From JBBTCX01 sp964494205 (GTDB lineage: Bacteria > Planctomycetota > Phycisphaerae > UBA1845), in assembly GCA_964494205.1 (NCBI GenBank), contig CAZBRD010000007.1, positions 124,001 through 188,000 on the forward strand: a stretch of DNA of 64,000 nucleotides, written 5' to 3'. How positions within the stretch are numbered: the first letter of the stretch is position 1; every line of letters starts with the position of its first letter. Position numbers and translations under genes: made by a program. A model generated the notes under the pieces. The model was not told where the DNA came from, did not search any database, and was given only the letters and a program-made list of their open reading frames with translations. This document shows positions 16,458 to 25,278 of the stretch, piece after piece.

Positions 16458-17588
16458 GTGACACGTCCATTCTTTCAACTAATGGCAATTGGGTCGGCTC
16501 TGTGTTTTGTCAGCCAAGCGATGGCTGGCGGTGGCAGCGGCGCATGCTGCGTCTTCACCGGCGAAGAGACTGGGTTCGTCTGCACCGAGGGTACTTCCAA
16601 AGATTGCAAGAACTCCGGCGGCGAATATCAGGGTGATGAGACAACCTGTGAGCCCGATCCGTGCAACGCCCCTCAAACCGGCGCCTGCTGCACCGTCGGC
16701 GAACCACTGAACACTTGCGCAGAAGTCACTTCAGATCAGTGCACCGGTGATGGTCAGACTTTTCAGGGCAACGGAACTACGTGCACGCCTGATCCATGCA
16801 ACGGCCCGGCAATGGGTGCCTGCTGCACACCAAGCGAAGAAGGAACATTCTGCTCACCGCAGACCGAAGCCAACTGTCAGAACGAAGGCCAGGAATACCT
16901 CGGCGATGGAACGACTTGTGCTGGTAACCCATGCGGTTCACCAATCGTCGGCGCTTGCTGCGTCAATGGCAATTGCTTTGTGCAAAGTGCAACCGATTGC
17001 TCGCTGGCTGAAGGAACTTATTTGGGTGACGGTTCGACGTGCGGCCCTGAGTCGTGCGTGCCGGTTGTAACGGAAGCGTGCTGCCGTGGCGCCAATTGCG
17101 TGCAGAGCACCGTGGATGATTGCTTGTTGGTTGGTGGCGATCCACTGGGACCCAACTCGACCTGCGAAGGCGACATCGATGGCGATGCGGTTGACGGTCA
17201 ATGCGGCGACAACTGTCCTTTGAATCCCGCCAAGCAGACCCCCGGGCAGTGTGGTTGCGCGGTTCCCGATACGGACAGCGACGGCGATGGTGTCGCGAAC
17301 TGCGTCGATGGCTGTCCAAGCGATCCGAACAAGACTTCGCCCGGTGCATGCGGCTGTGGAAACTCCGACGCGGACACCGACGGCGACGGAACACTGAACT
17401 GCAATGATGGTTGTCCGAATGATCCCGACAAGACGACTCCGGGCTCGTGCGGCTGCGGCGTTCCCGAAGGAACGTGCGGTCCGGGCAATGAGATTCCTAC
17501 CGTTTCCGAATGGGGTTTGATCGCGCTCGGTTTGCTGTTGTTGGCTGGCGGCAAGATCTTGTTTAGCCGCCGCGCTGTTGGGGCGTAA
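16458..17588 (+). CDS. Secreted Cys-rich repeat protein with TSP3-like units and IPTVSEWG sorting tail
   Basis: A 376-residue exported protein. GTG 16458 has GAGGAGGA 8 nt upstream, and a signal peptide follows (LMAIGSALCFVSQAMAGG). Five repeats of about 45 residues have the plan GACC...C....C...G.Y.GDGTTC...PC (about residues 27-240). Three Asp-rich units like the thrombospondin type 3 calcium-binding motif follow (DTDSDGDGVANCVDGCPSDP). The end IPTVSEWGLIALGLLLLAGG plus KILFSRR matches the IPTL-CTERM class of sorting signals: motif, membrane helix, basic tail. It is probably processed by an exosortase-like enzyme, not present in this window. Confidence 0.82.
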   Translation: MTRPFFQLMAIGSALCFVSQAMAGGGSGACCVFTGEETGFVCTEGTSKDCKNSGGEYQGDETTCEPDPCNAPQTGACCTVGEPLNTCAEVTSDQCTGDGQTFQGNGTTCTPDPCNGPAMGACCTPSEEGTFCSPQTEANCQNEGQEYLGDGTTCAGNPCGSPIVGACCVNGNCFVQSATDCSLAEGTYLGDGSTCGPESCVPVVTEACCRGANCVQSTVDDCLLVGGDPLGPNSTCEGDIDGDAVDGQCGDNCPLNPAKQTPGQCGCAVPDTDSDGDGVANCVDGCPSDPNKTSPGACGCGNSDADTDGDGTLNCNDGCPNDPDKTTPGSCGCGVPEGTCGPGNEIPTVSEWGLIALGLLLLAGGKILFSRRAVGA

Positions 17589-17617
17589 ACCTTACAGCAA
17601 CTCATATGCGTGATCGA

Positions 17618-17644
17618 CGGAGTGGCGCTTTCAGCGCCGCTCCG
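17618..17644. repeat. 11-bp hairpin between Cys-rich genes
   Basis: CGGAGTGGCGC-TTTCA-GCGCCGCTCCG forms an 11-bp stem with one G-T pair. It has no T-run, so it is not a standard terminator. It lies between the stop at 17588 and the ATG at 17675 and may be an interspersed repeat or an mRNA end. Confidence 0.6.
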
Positions 17645-17674
17645 GATCATTCCTATTGCTGCAAGGATGTCGCA

Positions 17675-19438
17675 ATGACAGTTCGAAGAGTTGCACCATC
17701 GCGGGCGATATCATTCTCAATTCTAATTGCGGGGTTCCTGACCTCCGGGTTTACGAGCGACTCCGCGTGGGCATTTCCCTGCGGCAATTCGATATGTGAG
17801 GCTCCCCAAGAAGACCCGTGCAACTGCGATGATTGCGCGAGCGCCTACGAGTCAAACGAAACTACATGCGACGACGGTATCGATAACGATTGCGATGAGA
17901 ACGTCGATTGCGCCGACAGTCAATGCGTGGCTGCTCCAGGTTGTACGATCCAGAATGACACTTGCGGCACTGCCACATCGATCGCGGACGGACTCACCAA
18001 CTTCTCCAACGTCGGCGCAGCAACAGACGGCCCATCGCACGCGGGCGACGGCTGCCAAGGTGACGGGCAAACGTATCATGATATCTGGTTCGACTACACA
18101 GCCACCTGCACGGGCACGTTGAGTGTCACAACATGCGACGGCCTAACCGGCGCGACGAACTTCGACACGGACATTGTTGTTTACGACGGGTGCGGCTGCG
18201 CGCCGTTGGACTTCTTGGCGTGTAATGACGACATCGATGCGGGCCAGCGCGGCACGGGCCAGTCGCTGGCCATCGCAGCCGTTACGCAAAACCAATGCTA
18301 CAAAATTCGCGTGGGTGGCGGCGGATCGAATGACGAAGGCTTGGGGCAGTTGCTGATCGATTGCATGCCTGTGGGACCCTTCTGCGGCGACGGTATTTGT
18401 CAGCCGGCATCTGAGGATCCCTGTTCATGCAAGGATTGCGTTGGGTCGTTCGAATCAACGGAATCAAGTTGCGATGACGGTATCGACAACGATTGCGATG
18501 GAACGATTGACTGTGCAGACGCAACTTGCGCGATCCTGCCTGAATGCAATGTTCCAAACGATGATTGCATCAATCGATTAGCGATCGCGACCGGTTTGAC
18601 GCCGTTTAGCAATGTGGGTGCCACCACCGACGGACAGTCGCACGCGGCCAATGGTTGTCAGCTCGACGGGCAAACGTACAACGATGTGTGGTTTGAGCAC
18701 ACAGCCACATGCACCGGCGACTTGCGAGTCACGACTTGTTCGGGATTCGGTGGTTCAGCAAACTATGATTCAGACATCGTGATCTATGCTTCGTGCATTT
18801 GTTCGACGCCTGCCTTCGGAGCTTGCAATGACAACGGGTCGGGGCCCGAGTGTTCCTCGGGTGCGTCGCGCGCCGAACTGCAGGTGCTCGTGGATCAATG
18901 CGTGATCATACGCGTAGGTGGATCGGGCGCCAGCGACTTTGGTAGCGGTAGTCTCTCAATCACGTGCACGCCTGCGGGACCGACTTGCGGAAACAAGATT
19001 TGCGAAGGGCCGAATGAAGACCCTTGCAACTGCGACGATTGTGCGGGCGATTTCCAGCAAACGGAATCGTCCTGCAACGACGGCATCGACAACGACTGCG
19101 ATGAAGCGATCGATTGTAATGACTCGGATTGCAGTTGCGGCTGCACCTCGGATAGCGAGTGTGCGTTGGCGGATGCGAATGCCTGCACCTGCAACGAGTG
19201 CGTGGCCGATCAGTGCGTGTCGACACCCATCGAATTCGGCGACGTGACTTGCGATGGACCGCCGCAGCCAAACCTGGATGACATCCTTTGTGTGCTTTCC
19301 GGTTTTGCGAATTTCAACATCTGTCCGAACGGCGACATCGCGCCGAACTGTGTCGGCAATGACGCGATCAATCTCGACGATATCCTCGCGGTGCTCGCAG
19401 CCTTTTCAGGCGGTGACCCTTGCAATTGCACGCCGTGA
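17675..19438 (+). CDS. Secreted protein with MopE-like Cys motifs, two PPC-like domains and a dockerin-like end
   Basis: A 587-residue exported protein, start ATG 17675 with a long signal peptide ending near DSAWA. Three copies of a Cys module (CGN.ICE.P.EDPCNCDDC, then CDDGIDNDCDENVDCAD) occur near residues 35-100, 225-285 and 425-485. The DGIDNDCDG motif resembles the putative metal-binding repeat of MopE-type proteins. The first two copies are each followed by a beta domain of about 150 residues with DGQTYHDIWFDYTATCTG, which resembles pre-peptidase C-terminal domains. The last 65 residues are dockerin-like: NLDDILCVLSGF and NLDDILAVLAAF, each with a GD start. It is likely surface-bound or part of an extracellular assembly. 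Confidence 0.8.
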   Translation: MTVRRVAPSRAISFSILIAGFLTSGFTSDSAWAFPCGNSICEAPQEDPCNCDDCASAYESNETTCDDGIDNDCDENVDCADSQCVAAPGCTIQNDTCGTATSIADGLTNFSNVGAATDGPSHAGDGCQGDGQTYHDIWFDYTATCTGTLSVTTCDGLTGATNFDTDIVVYDGCGCAPLDFLACNDDIDAGQRGTGQSLAIAAVTQNQCYKIRVGGGGSNDEGLGQLLIDCMPVGPFCGDGICQPASEDPCSCKDCVGSFESTESSCDDGIDNDCDGTIDCADATCAILPECNVPNDDCINRLAIATGLTPFSNVGATTDGQSHAANGCQLDGQTYNDVWFEHTATCTGDLRVTTCSGFGGSANYDSDIVIYASCICSTPAFGACNDNGSGPECSSGASRAELQVLVDQCVIIRVGGSGASDFGSGSLSITCTPAGPTCGNKICEGPNEDPCNCDDCAGDFQQTESSCNDGIDNDCDEAIDCNDSDCSCGCTSDSECALADANACTCNECVADQCVSTPIEFGDVTCDGPPQPNLDDILCVLSGFANFNICPNGDIAPNCVGNDAINLDDILAVLAAFSGGDPCNCTP

Positions 19439-19585
19439 CATTTGCTAAACAGTGAATAGCGCCATCATTGCGCCTTAACAAGATTGTCAAGAGCAAGGTA
19501 CCTGTTTGGCGCTTGGCTTCATTGTCTTGTTCGTAACTAACCCTGCCGGGGTCGCCTTGCTCACCAAGTCTGGTACATTGTCGTA

Positions 19586-21064
19586 ATGAATGGGAATGCC
19601 CTCCGCGCCCACAAGGCGAATTCTGGTTCTATCGTCGCAGGCCTCAATCTCGCGGCAATTTCCACACGAAATAGACGCGCGAGTTCCAGGCCATTGTCAG
19701 CTTGTGCTCTGATTGTTTTGATACTTGCAATCACATTGGACACAGGCTGCAAAGAGAAACAGTCACCTGCCGCGACCACCACTCCAAAGCAGAAATCCGA
19801 AATTGAAGTGAGGACACAGCGCATCGAGTTGCAACAGGCAACGCGGCGACTAAGCGTTGTGGGCACACTTCACGCAGCCGACGACGTCACTATTTCGACG
19901 GAGGTCGCGGGTGTGTTGCAATTGTGTGCGATGGACCTTGGCGACACGGCTTCACCGGGAGGTTTGCTGGCGCAGATCGAACCGAGCGACTACCAACTTG
20001 CTCTCAATCAGGCAGATGCCGCACTCAATGAAGTGGTGGCCCGGCTTGGCGGTCAGCACGAGTCGCTTGACGCACTGGACCCTGAATCCTTGCCCGCTGT
20101 CCAACGAGCGAAGGCGGAACTGGAATTCGCACTGTTTGATTTCGACCGGCTAACGAAATTGCAGGTTTCCGTGGAGGACAGCAGTGTTTCGGAACGTGAG
20201 CTGAATGATGCACGCATGAAATTGCGCGTTGCGGATGCTGAGATTCGCTCCGCCCGGGAGGAAGCGCAAGCCACTCTCGCCTTGGCGCTTCAGCGCAGGA
20301 CGGCCGTTGAACTTGCCAAATGGAAGCTCGACCGGACGACGGTCAGAGTTCCGGGAATCTCGAACACAACGTTCGATCTGATGAGTAAATTTGCAAATCG
20401 TTCACCTGAAAACAACGTAGGCGCACCCACGGAAGCGAAAGTGCTCGCCAACCTGAACTCAGACGCGAAGGCGATCCCGATTGATTGGCGAGTGGCAGAG
20501 CGGTTGGTGACCGAAGGTCAATACGTCAGCGTCGGCGACCCGCTCTATCGCCTCGTCATCGTCGACCCGCTGAAGCTGCTTGCCAAGGTTCCGGAGCGAT
20601 ACATGGGGCAGGTGAACATCAGCCAAACCGTCGAGATTGACGGATCACTGGTGGGTGAAAAGCTGCACGGCAAGATCATTCGCGTCAGTCCCATCGTGAA
20701 TCCGCTGACACGAACTTTTGACATCGAGGTGGTCGTTAACAACGAGCACGAAGTGCTCAAGGCCGGCAGCTTTGGCAAAGCATCCATCGTCTCAAACGCG
20801 CCGCAACCGTTGCTGCTCGTGCCGCAGACAGCCATAAGCGAATTCGCCGGCGTCGCCAAGGCGTTCATCGCCGAGGATGGTAAAGCCGTCCAGCGCGAGC
20901 TTCAGCTTGGCGAACGCTTTGACGCTCAGGTGGAAGTAAGGTCGGGCCTCAAAGCCGGTGAAGAGCTAGTGCTCACTCCTCCGCGCGACCTGGTCAGTGG
21001 CCAAGTCATCCGCGTGAAGTTGGCTGACGCAAGCACAAAAACGGAAGTACAGCCGCCCAAATAG
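19586..21064 (+). CDS. RND efflux periplasmic adaptor (HlyD/AcrA family)
   Basis: A 492-residue membrane fusion protein that links an inner-membrane RND pump with an outer-membrane channel. A hydrophobic N-terminal segment (ACALIVLILAITLDTGC) ends in a lipobox-like Cys. The biotinyl-lipoyl-like half (VVGTLHAADDVTISTEVAGV), a coiled-coil hairpin (about residues 135-260) and the beta-barrel domain (IDGSLVGEKLHGKIIRVSP) are in the expected order. The next gene, 14 nt downstream, is the pump, so they form an operon. No outer-membrane factor is next to it. Confidence 0.9.
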   Translation: MNGNALRAHKANSGSIVAGLNLAAISTRNRRASSRPLSACALIVLILAITLDTGCKEKQSPAATTTPKQKSEIEVRTQRIELQQATRRLSVVGTLHAADDVTISTEVAGVLQLCAMDLGDTASPGGLLAQIEPSDYQLALNQADAALNEVVARLGGQHESLDALDPESLPAVQRAKAELEFALFDFDRLTKLQVSVEDSSVSERELNDARMKLRVADAEIRSAREEAQATLALALQRRTAVELAKWKLDRTTVRVPGISNTTFDLMSKFANRSPENNVGAPTEAKVLANLNSDAKAIPIDWRVAERLVTEGQYVSVGDPLYRLVIVDPLKLLAKVPERYMGQVNISQTVEIDGSLVGEKLHGKIIRVSPIVNPLTRTFDIEVVVNNEHEVLKAGSFGKASIVSNAPQPLLLVPQTAISEFAGVAKAFIAEDGKAVQRELQLGERFDAQVEVRSGLKAGEELVLTPPRDLVSGQVIRVKLADASTKTEVQPPK

Positions 21065-21078
21065 TCCCGCGCTCAATC

Positions 21079-24000
21079 ATGCAGAAACTAGCTGAAATCT
21101 GTATCCGCCGCCCAGTGTTCGCGACCATGCTCATCGCGCTGATGGTCGTCGTCGGCGCCGTCAGCTATGTGCGTCTAGGAGTGGATCGCTTCCCGGTTGT
21201 CGATCTTCCACAAGTGCGCGTGATCGTGAGTCTCCCCGGTGCATCACCCGAGGAAATGGAAACTGAAGTAGCGCAGGTTATAGAGGAGGCGGTCAACACC
21301 ATCGCAGGCATTGAAGAGCTGCGATCGGTTTGCGGCTCCGGCCAGGCGTTTGTGGTTGTCACTTTCCGACTCGATCGCGAGATCGATGCAGCCGCTCAGG
21401 ACGTGCGCGACAAGGTGGCGACCGTCGTGCGGCAACTGCCGGAGGATATCGACCCGCCGGTCATCTCCAAGTTCGACAACGAATCGAGCCCGATCATGAC
21501 CATTGCTGTTTCGGGCCCACGCAGTTTGCGGGAGCTGACGGACATCGGCGATCGCGTGGTGAAGCCGTACCTCGAACGCGCGAATGGCGTCGGCGGCGTG
21601 CAAATCCAGGGTGAATTGGCGCGAAGCATCAACGTCTGGCTCGAGGCGGATCGTTTGGCGGCCTATCAGATTCCGGTGACAGCCGTCGCTGAAGCCATTG
21701 AACGGCAGAACACGAACATCCCCGGCGGCAACGTAACCGACCCGGAGCGTGAGCGCGTGCTGCGAACGATGGGCAAACTGCGCGATGTGACTGCGTTCAA
21801 CGATTTGGTCATCGCCCTGCGGAACGGAACACCGATCTATCTTCGCGACCTCGCAACGGTCGAAGATGGCAACATCGAACAGCGCAGCTCGGCTCGCTTG
21901 AACGGCCAACCGACGGTCACGCTGGAAGTGCGAAGGCAATCGGGCGCGAACACAGTGGCTGTGATTGACGCCGTAAAGGCTAACCTGCAAGAAGTTCAGC
22001 ACTTGCTCCCGCCGGATATCAAGACGCAGGTGATCGAGGATCAGTCGGTCTACATTCGCTCCGCCCTGCATGAGATCAATGTACACCTCGTGGTCGGCAG
22101 CATTCTTGCGTGTCTCGTCGTGCTCTTGTTCATGCGCAGCTGGATGTCGACGATTATCGCGGGTATCGCGATTCCCACTTCAGTCGTCGCGACGTTCGGC
22201 GTCATGTGGGCGATGGGGTTCACGTTGAACAGCGTCACCATGCTTGGGCTTGTTCTGATGGTCGGCATCGTCATCGACGACGCGATCGTGGTGCTGGAGA
22301 ACATCTTCCGCTTCATCGAAGAAAAGGGGATGAAGCCCTTCGACGCCGCTCGCGAGGCCACGCGTGAAATCGGCCTGGCCGTACTTGCGACAACGCTGAG
22401 TCTTGTCGTGATCTTCATTCCCGTTTCATTCATGAGCAGCGTTTCAGGCCGTTTCTTGCATCAGTTCGGCATTACCGCAGCCGCCGCTATTCTCGTCAGC
22501 TTGCTCGTCTCGTTCACGCTTACGCCGATGATGAGCGCACGACTGCTGCGACCGATGAAAATCTCCGGCCATGATGAGGCAGCGCGTTCGCGCGGCGGGT
22601 TCTATAGCTGGCTCGATCGAATCTATACGTGGTTGCTTAGCGGTTCGCTTCGGTTCCGCTGGTTCACGATACTGATCGGCCTGGGTGTGATGGCGTCCTC
22701 CGTGCCGCTCTACAAGCTCGCGAAACTGGAGTTCGTTCCAACGAACGTGGACGAGGCATCGTTCGAAGTGCGCGCCACCGCGCCGGAGGGGACGAGTTTC
22801 ACAGCCATTGATCAGTTGACGCAGCGCATTGAGAAAGACCTGATAGAAACGAAGGGAGTCGTGACAGTTCTTTCGCAATCCGGCGGTGGATACCTCAGCG
22901 GCGTAAACCAGGCGCGAATCTATGTCGCCATCGAGCCGCATGAGAAGCGAGTGCTTTCGTTAAGTCGTGTGTGGCGAAGTCTGCTGGCTGGTGATCCCAT
23001 GGCAGCCTTTCGCGACAACTACTCGCAGTCCGACGTGATGCGCGATATTCGGGCAAAGCTGCGGAAATACCCGAACATTCGATCGAGCGTCCGGTCGGCG
23101 ATGAGTTTCAATTTCGGCACGGGGCCTGGTTACGATATCGACTTCGCCGTTCGAGGACCGGACCTCGAATCGCTCTACAGATATGCAGACGCACTGCGTG
23201 TTCAATCGGCTGACATGGGCGGAATCGTTGACGCGGACATTACTCTCAAGATGGACAAGCCCGAGTTGCGCGTCGTTGTCGATCGCGATCGTGCGGCTGA
23301 CCTTGGCGTGGACAGTCGCGACATCGCCACGAGCCTCCGCCTTCTGGTTGGTGGCGAGACCGAAGTCTCGCGATTCTATGATCGAAGCGTGAACGAGGAC
23401 TACGACGTTCAGCTTCGGTTACGCAAAGAAGATCGGACAAACGTCGAATCATTGGGCTCGCTTCTCCTACCCGGAAGCAATGAAGAGTTGATCCGCCTCG
23501 ATAGCGTAGCCAGCATTGTATCCGCTCTGGCGCCTTCGCGCATCGATCGAGCAGATCGCCAGCGGCAAGTGAATCTACGAGCGGGCATTGAGCCGGGTTA
23601 CGCACTGGCGGATCGACTGGCGGTCGTGCGGCAGGCGGCAGACGATTTGAACATGCCCTCGGCGTACAGCACAGCCGTGGCTGGCCGCGCTAGAGAAATG
23701 GAGCGAACGTACCGCGAGTATCTCATCGCGATCAGTCTGTCCGTCGTCTTCATGTACATGATTCTGGCTGCACAATACGAGAGTCTTGTTGACCCGCTGA
23801 CGATTTTGCTGAGCCTCCCGCTGTGCCTGCCGTTTGCGTTGTTCAGCGTATGGGCGGCGAATGACACGCTGAACCTCTACAGCGCGCTGGGCATTCTCGT
23901 GTTGTTCGGAGTAGTGAAGAAAAACTCGATTCTGCAAATCGATCACATCAACCAGCTTCGCGAGCGCGGCATGATGCGGACCGAGGCGATCATTTTGGGC

Positions 24001-24282
24001 AGCCGACACCGACTGCGCCCTATCCTGATGACGACGCTCGCATTTGTGGCGGGCATGCTGCCCCTCGCGCTGGGAACCGGGCCCGGTGCGGAAGAGCGTC
24101 GGACGATCAGCGTCGTGGTCATTGGTGGACAAACGCTCTCCCTGCTTCTGACGCTTGTGTTCACGCCGGTGGCGTACTCGGTGATCGATGATCTGTTGGC
24201 GCGGCGGCGCACACGAAGAGACGTGACTTCGAACGAATCGAATTCAGCTGTCAGTTCGGAGCTGGCGTCCAATCCCGTCTGA
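21079..24282 (+). CDS. RND efflux pump, HAE1 (AcrB-like) type
   Basis: A 1067-residue inner-membrane proton-driven exporter. It starts with the typical IRRPVFATMLIALMVVVGAV, has two large periplasmic loops and twelve predicted membrane segments. The key transmembrane motif MVGIVIDDAIVVLENIFRFI has the paired Asp needed for proton transfer. The second half repeats the plan, with YMILAAQYESLVDPLTILLS and GVVKKNSILQIDHINQL. The sequence places it in the HAE1 family, which exports drugs, lipids or other amphiphiles. The substrate is unknown. It is translated with the adaptor upstream. Confidence 0.92.
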   Translation: MQKLAEICIRRPVFATMLIALMVVVGAVSYVRLGVDRFPVVDLPQVRVIVSLPGASPEEMETEVAQVIEEAVNTIAGIEELRSVCGSGQAFVVVTFRLDREIDAAAQDVRDKVATVVRQLPEDIDPPVISKFDNESSPIMTIAVSGPRSLRELTDIGDRVVKPYLERANGVGGVQIQGELARSINVWLEADRLAAYQIPVTAVAEAIERQNTNIPGGNVTDPERERVLRTMGKLRDVTAFNDLVIALRNGTPIYLRDLATVEDGNIEQRSSARLNGQPTVTLEVRRQSGANTVAVIDAVKANLQEVQHLLPPDIKTQVIEDQSVYIRSALHEINVHLVVGSILACLVVLLFMRSWMSTIIAGIAIPTSVVATFGVMWAMGFTLNSVTMLGLVLMVGIVIDDAIVVLENIFRFIEEKGMKPFDAAREATREIGLAVLATTLSLVVIFIPVSFMSSVSGRFLHQFGITAAAAILVSLLVSFTLTPMMSARLLRPMKISGHDEAARSRGGFYSWLDRIYTWLLSGSLRFRWFTILIGLGVMASSVPLYKLAKLEFVPTNVDEASFEVRATAPEGTSFTAIDQLTQRIEKDLIETKGVVTVLSQSGGGYLSGVNQARIYVAIEPHEKRVLSLSRVWRSLLAGDPMAAFRDNYSQSDVMRDIRAKLRKYPNIRSSVRSAMSFNFGTGPGYDIDFAVRGPDLESLYRYADALRVQSADMGGIVDADITLKMDKPELRVVVDRDRAADLGVDSRDIATSLRLLVGGETEVSRFYDRSVNEDYDVQLRLRKEDRTNVESLGSLLLPGSNEELIRLDSVASIVSALAPSRIDRADRQRQVNLRAGIEPGYALADRLAVVRQAADDLNMPSAYSTAVAGRAREMERTYREYLIAISLSVVFMYMILAAQYESLVDPLTILLSLPLCLPFALFSVWAANDTLNLYSALGILVLFGVVKKNSILQIDHINQLRERGMMRTEAIILGSRHRLRPILMTTLAFVAGMLPLALGTGPGAEERRTISVVVIGGQTLSLLLTLVFTPVAYSVIDDLLARRRTRRDVTSNESNSAVSSELASNPV

Positions 24283-24720
24283 TACTCCTCGCAATATCTT
24301 CATTTGCGCATAAATTGCGGATGGCTATGCAGCCCGATAAGGTGTTTGGAATTGGAGTCGGATTGACTACGTTTCTGCGCGGCGCAGGTGAATTTCGCAG
24401 CTGGCGGGGTAAGAAACGCGGATTTTTCGCCGGAATTTTTTATTTCGCGCAGAATCCCGTTGCATGGTGGAGTCGCTCTTTTTCGCTGGTGCATGAATTG
24501 ATCGCATTTATGGCACATGAGCCTATGCTCCTTGCGAACACAGCGGAGTGCATCAGCTGAACTCTTGCTCTGCCGTTGCATTACGGCGGCTTCCGCTTTG
24601 GATCGCCAACACATAACGTGCCCGCAGAACACCGAAATCACAAACACTCGCGAGCGCCCGGCTGCGATATTCAGAATCCACACCTGACTGAAAAGAGTCG
24701 GATAATCACGCCAATAGGAA
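24283..24720. other. Intergenic region between two efflux operons
   Basis: About 440 bp between the convergent ends of the two efflux systems. Frames on both strands are poor in recognisable protein features. I see no strong terminator hairpin with a T-run, no tRNA and no repeat. I regard it as empty. Confidence 0.4.
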
Positions 24721-25275
24721 TCAAAGTGAAAAGGAGCCGGTCGACTTCGTTCCTCCCGATTCCTCGACTTCGACCCACAACTTGGCGTCAGGTGGAATCG
24801 GGGAAGGGATTTCGACGTCCGTGTGCCACTTCCCGGCTTCGATGTCCGCCTTAGCTTTGATGGAGCCAGACGCGTCCTGTATGCCAATCCAGAACCGCAC
24901 CACGGTCACTCCCTCGCCGGTGCCGCCGTTGATCCACACATCAATCGGGGCATCTCCACCCGGCTTGATCTCTCCCTTGTCACGTGATGCACGCACTGCG
25001 AGCTTTCCGATGGTTGTTTCGCCGAGGGCAATCGTCTCACCACCGTGTGTCCCTTTGGTTACACCCCCATCCGCGGCTTTGTTGTCTGAATGATCATGAC
25101 CATCGTGATCAGAGTGGGTCTTGCCGTCATTCGTTGCCTGCTTCGCGGAATCCGGTTTTGTTTGCGAACCGGTCGTAGGGGCCTTGGCGTCACCGGCGGG
25201 CTTGGTCTCCGATTTTTCGCATGCAACGAGTGCGAGGCAAACCAACGTTGACATTAAGAGTCTTGAATTTCGCAT
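24721..25275 (-). CDS. His-rich lipoprotein of the metal efflux operon
   Basis: A 184-residue lipoprotein: signal with lipobox LVAC (cysteine near residue 19), then a polar linker with the His cluster HSDHDGHDHSD, then a beta-rich domain (about residues 85-184) with many Gly and Trp. It begins 3 nt after the stop of the CzcA-like pump, so it belongs to the same transcript. The His cluster suggests binding of a divalent metal at the periplasmic side, perhaps as a chaperone. The domain is not one I can name. Confidence 0.75.
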   Translation of the reverse strand: MRNSRLLMSTLVCLALVACEKSETKPAGDAKAPTTGSQTKPDSAKQATNDGKTHSDHDGHDHSDNKAADGGVTKGTHGGETIALGETTIGKLAVRASRDKGEIKPGGDAPIDVWINGGTGEGVTVVRFWIGIQDASGSIKAKADIEAGKWHTDVEIPSPIPPDAKLWVEVEESGGTKSTGSFSL

Positions 25276-25278
25276 AGG

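Noticed and set aside
14406..19438. Dockerin-like ends as evidence for a cellulosome
   Set aside because: Planctomycetes use such ends widely without cellulosomes, and no cohesin or glycosidase is in the window.
21244..22086. Minus-strand frame of 280 codons
   Set aside because: Antisense to the HAE1 pump, with unstructured composition.
24300..24887. Minus-strand frame of 195 codons between efflux operons
   Set aside because: It overlaps the His-rich lipoprotein gene in another frame and is Arg/Ser-rich without any motif.
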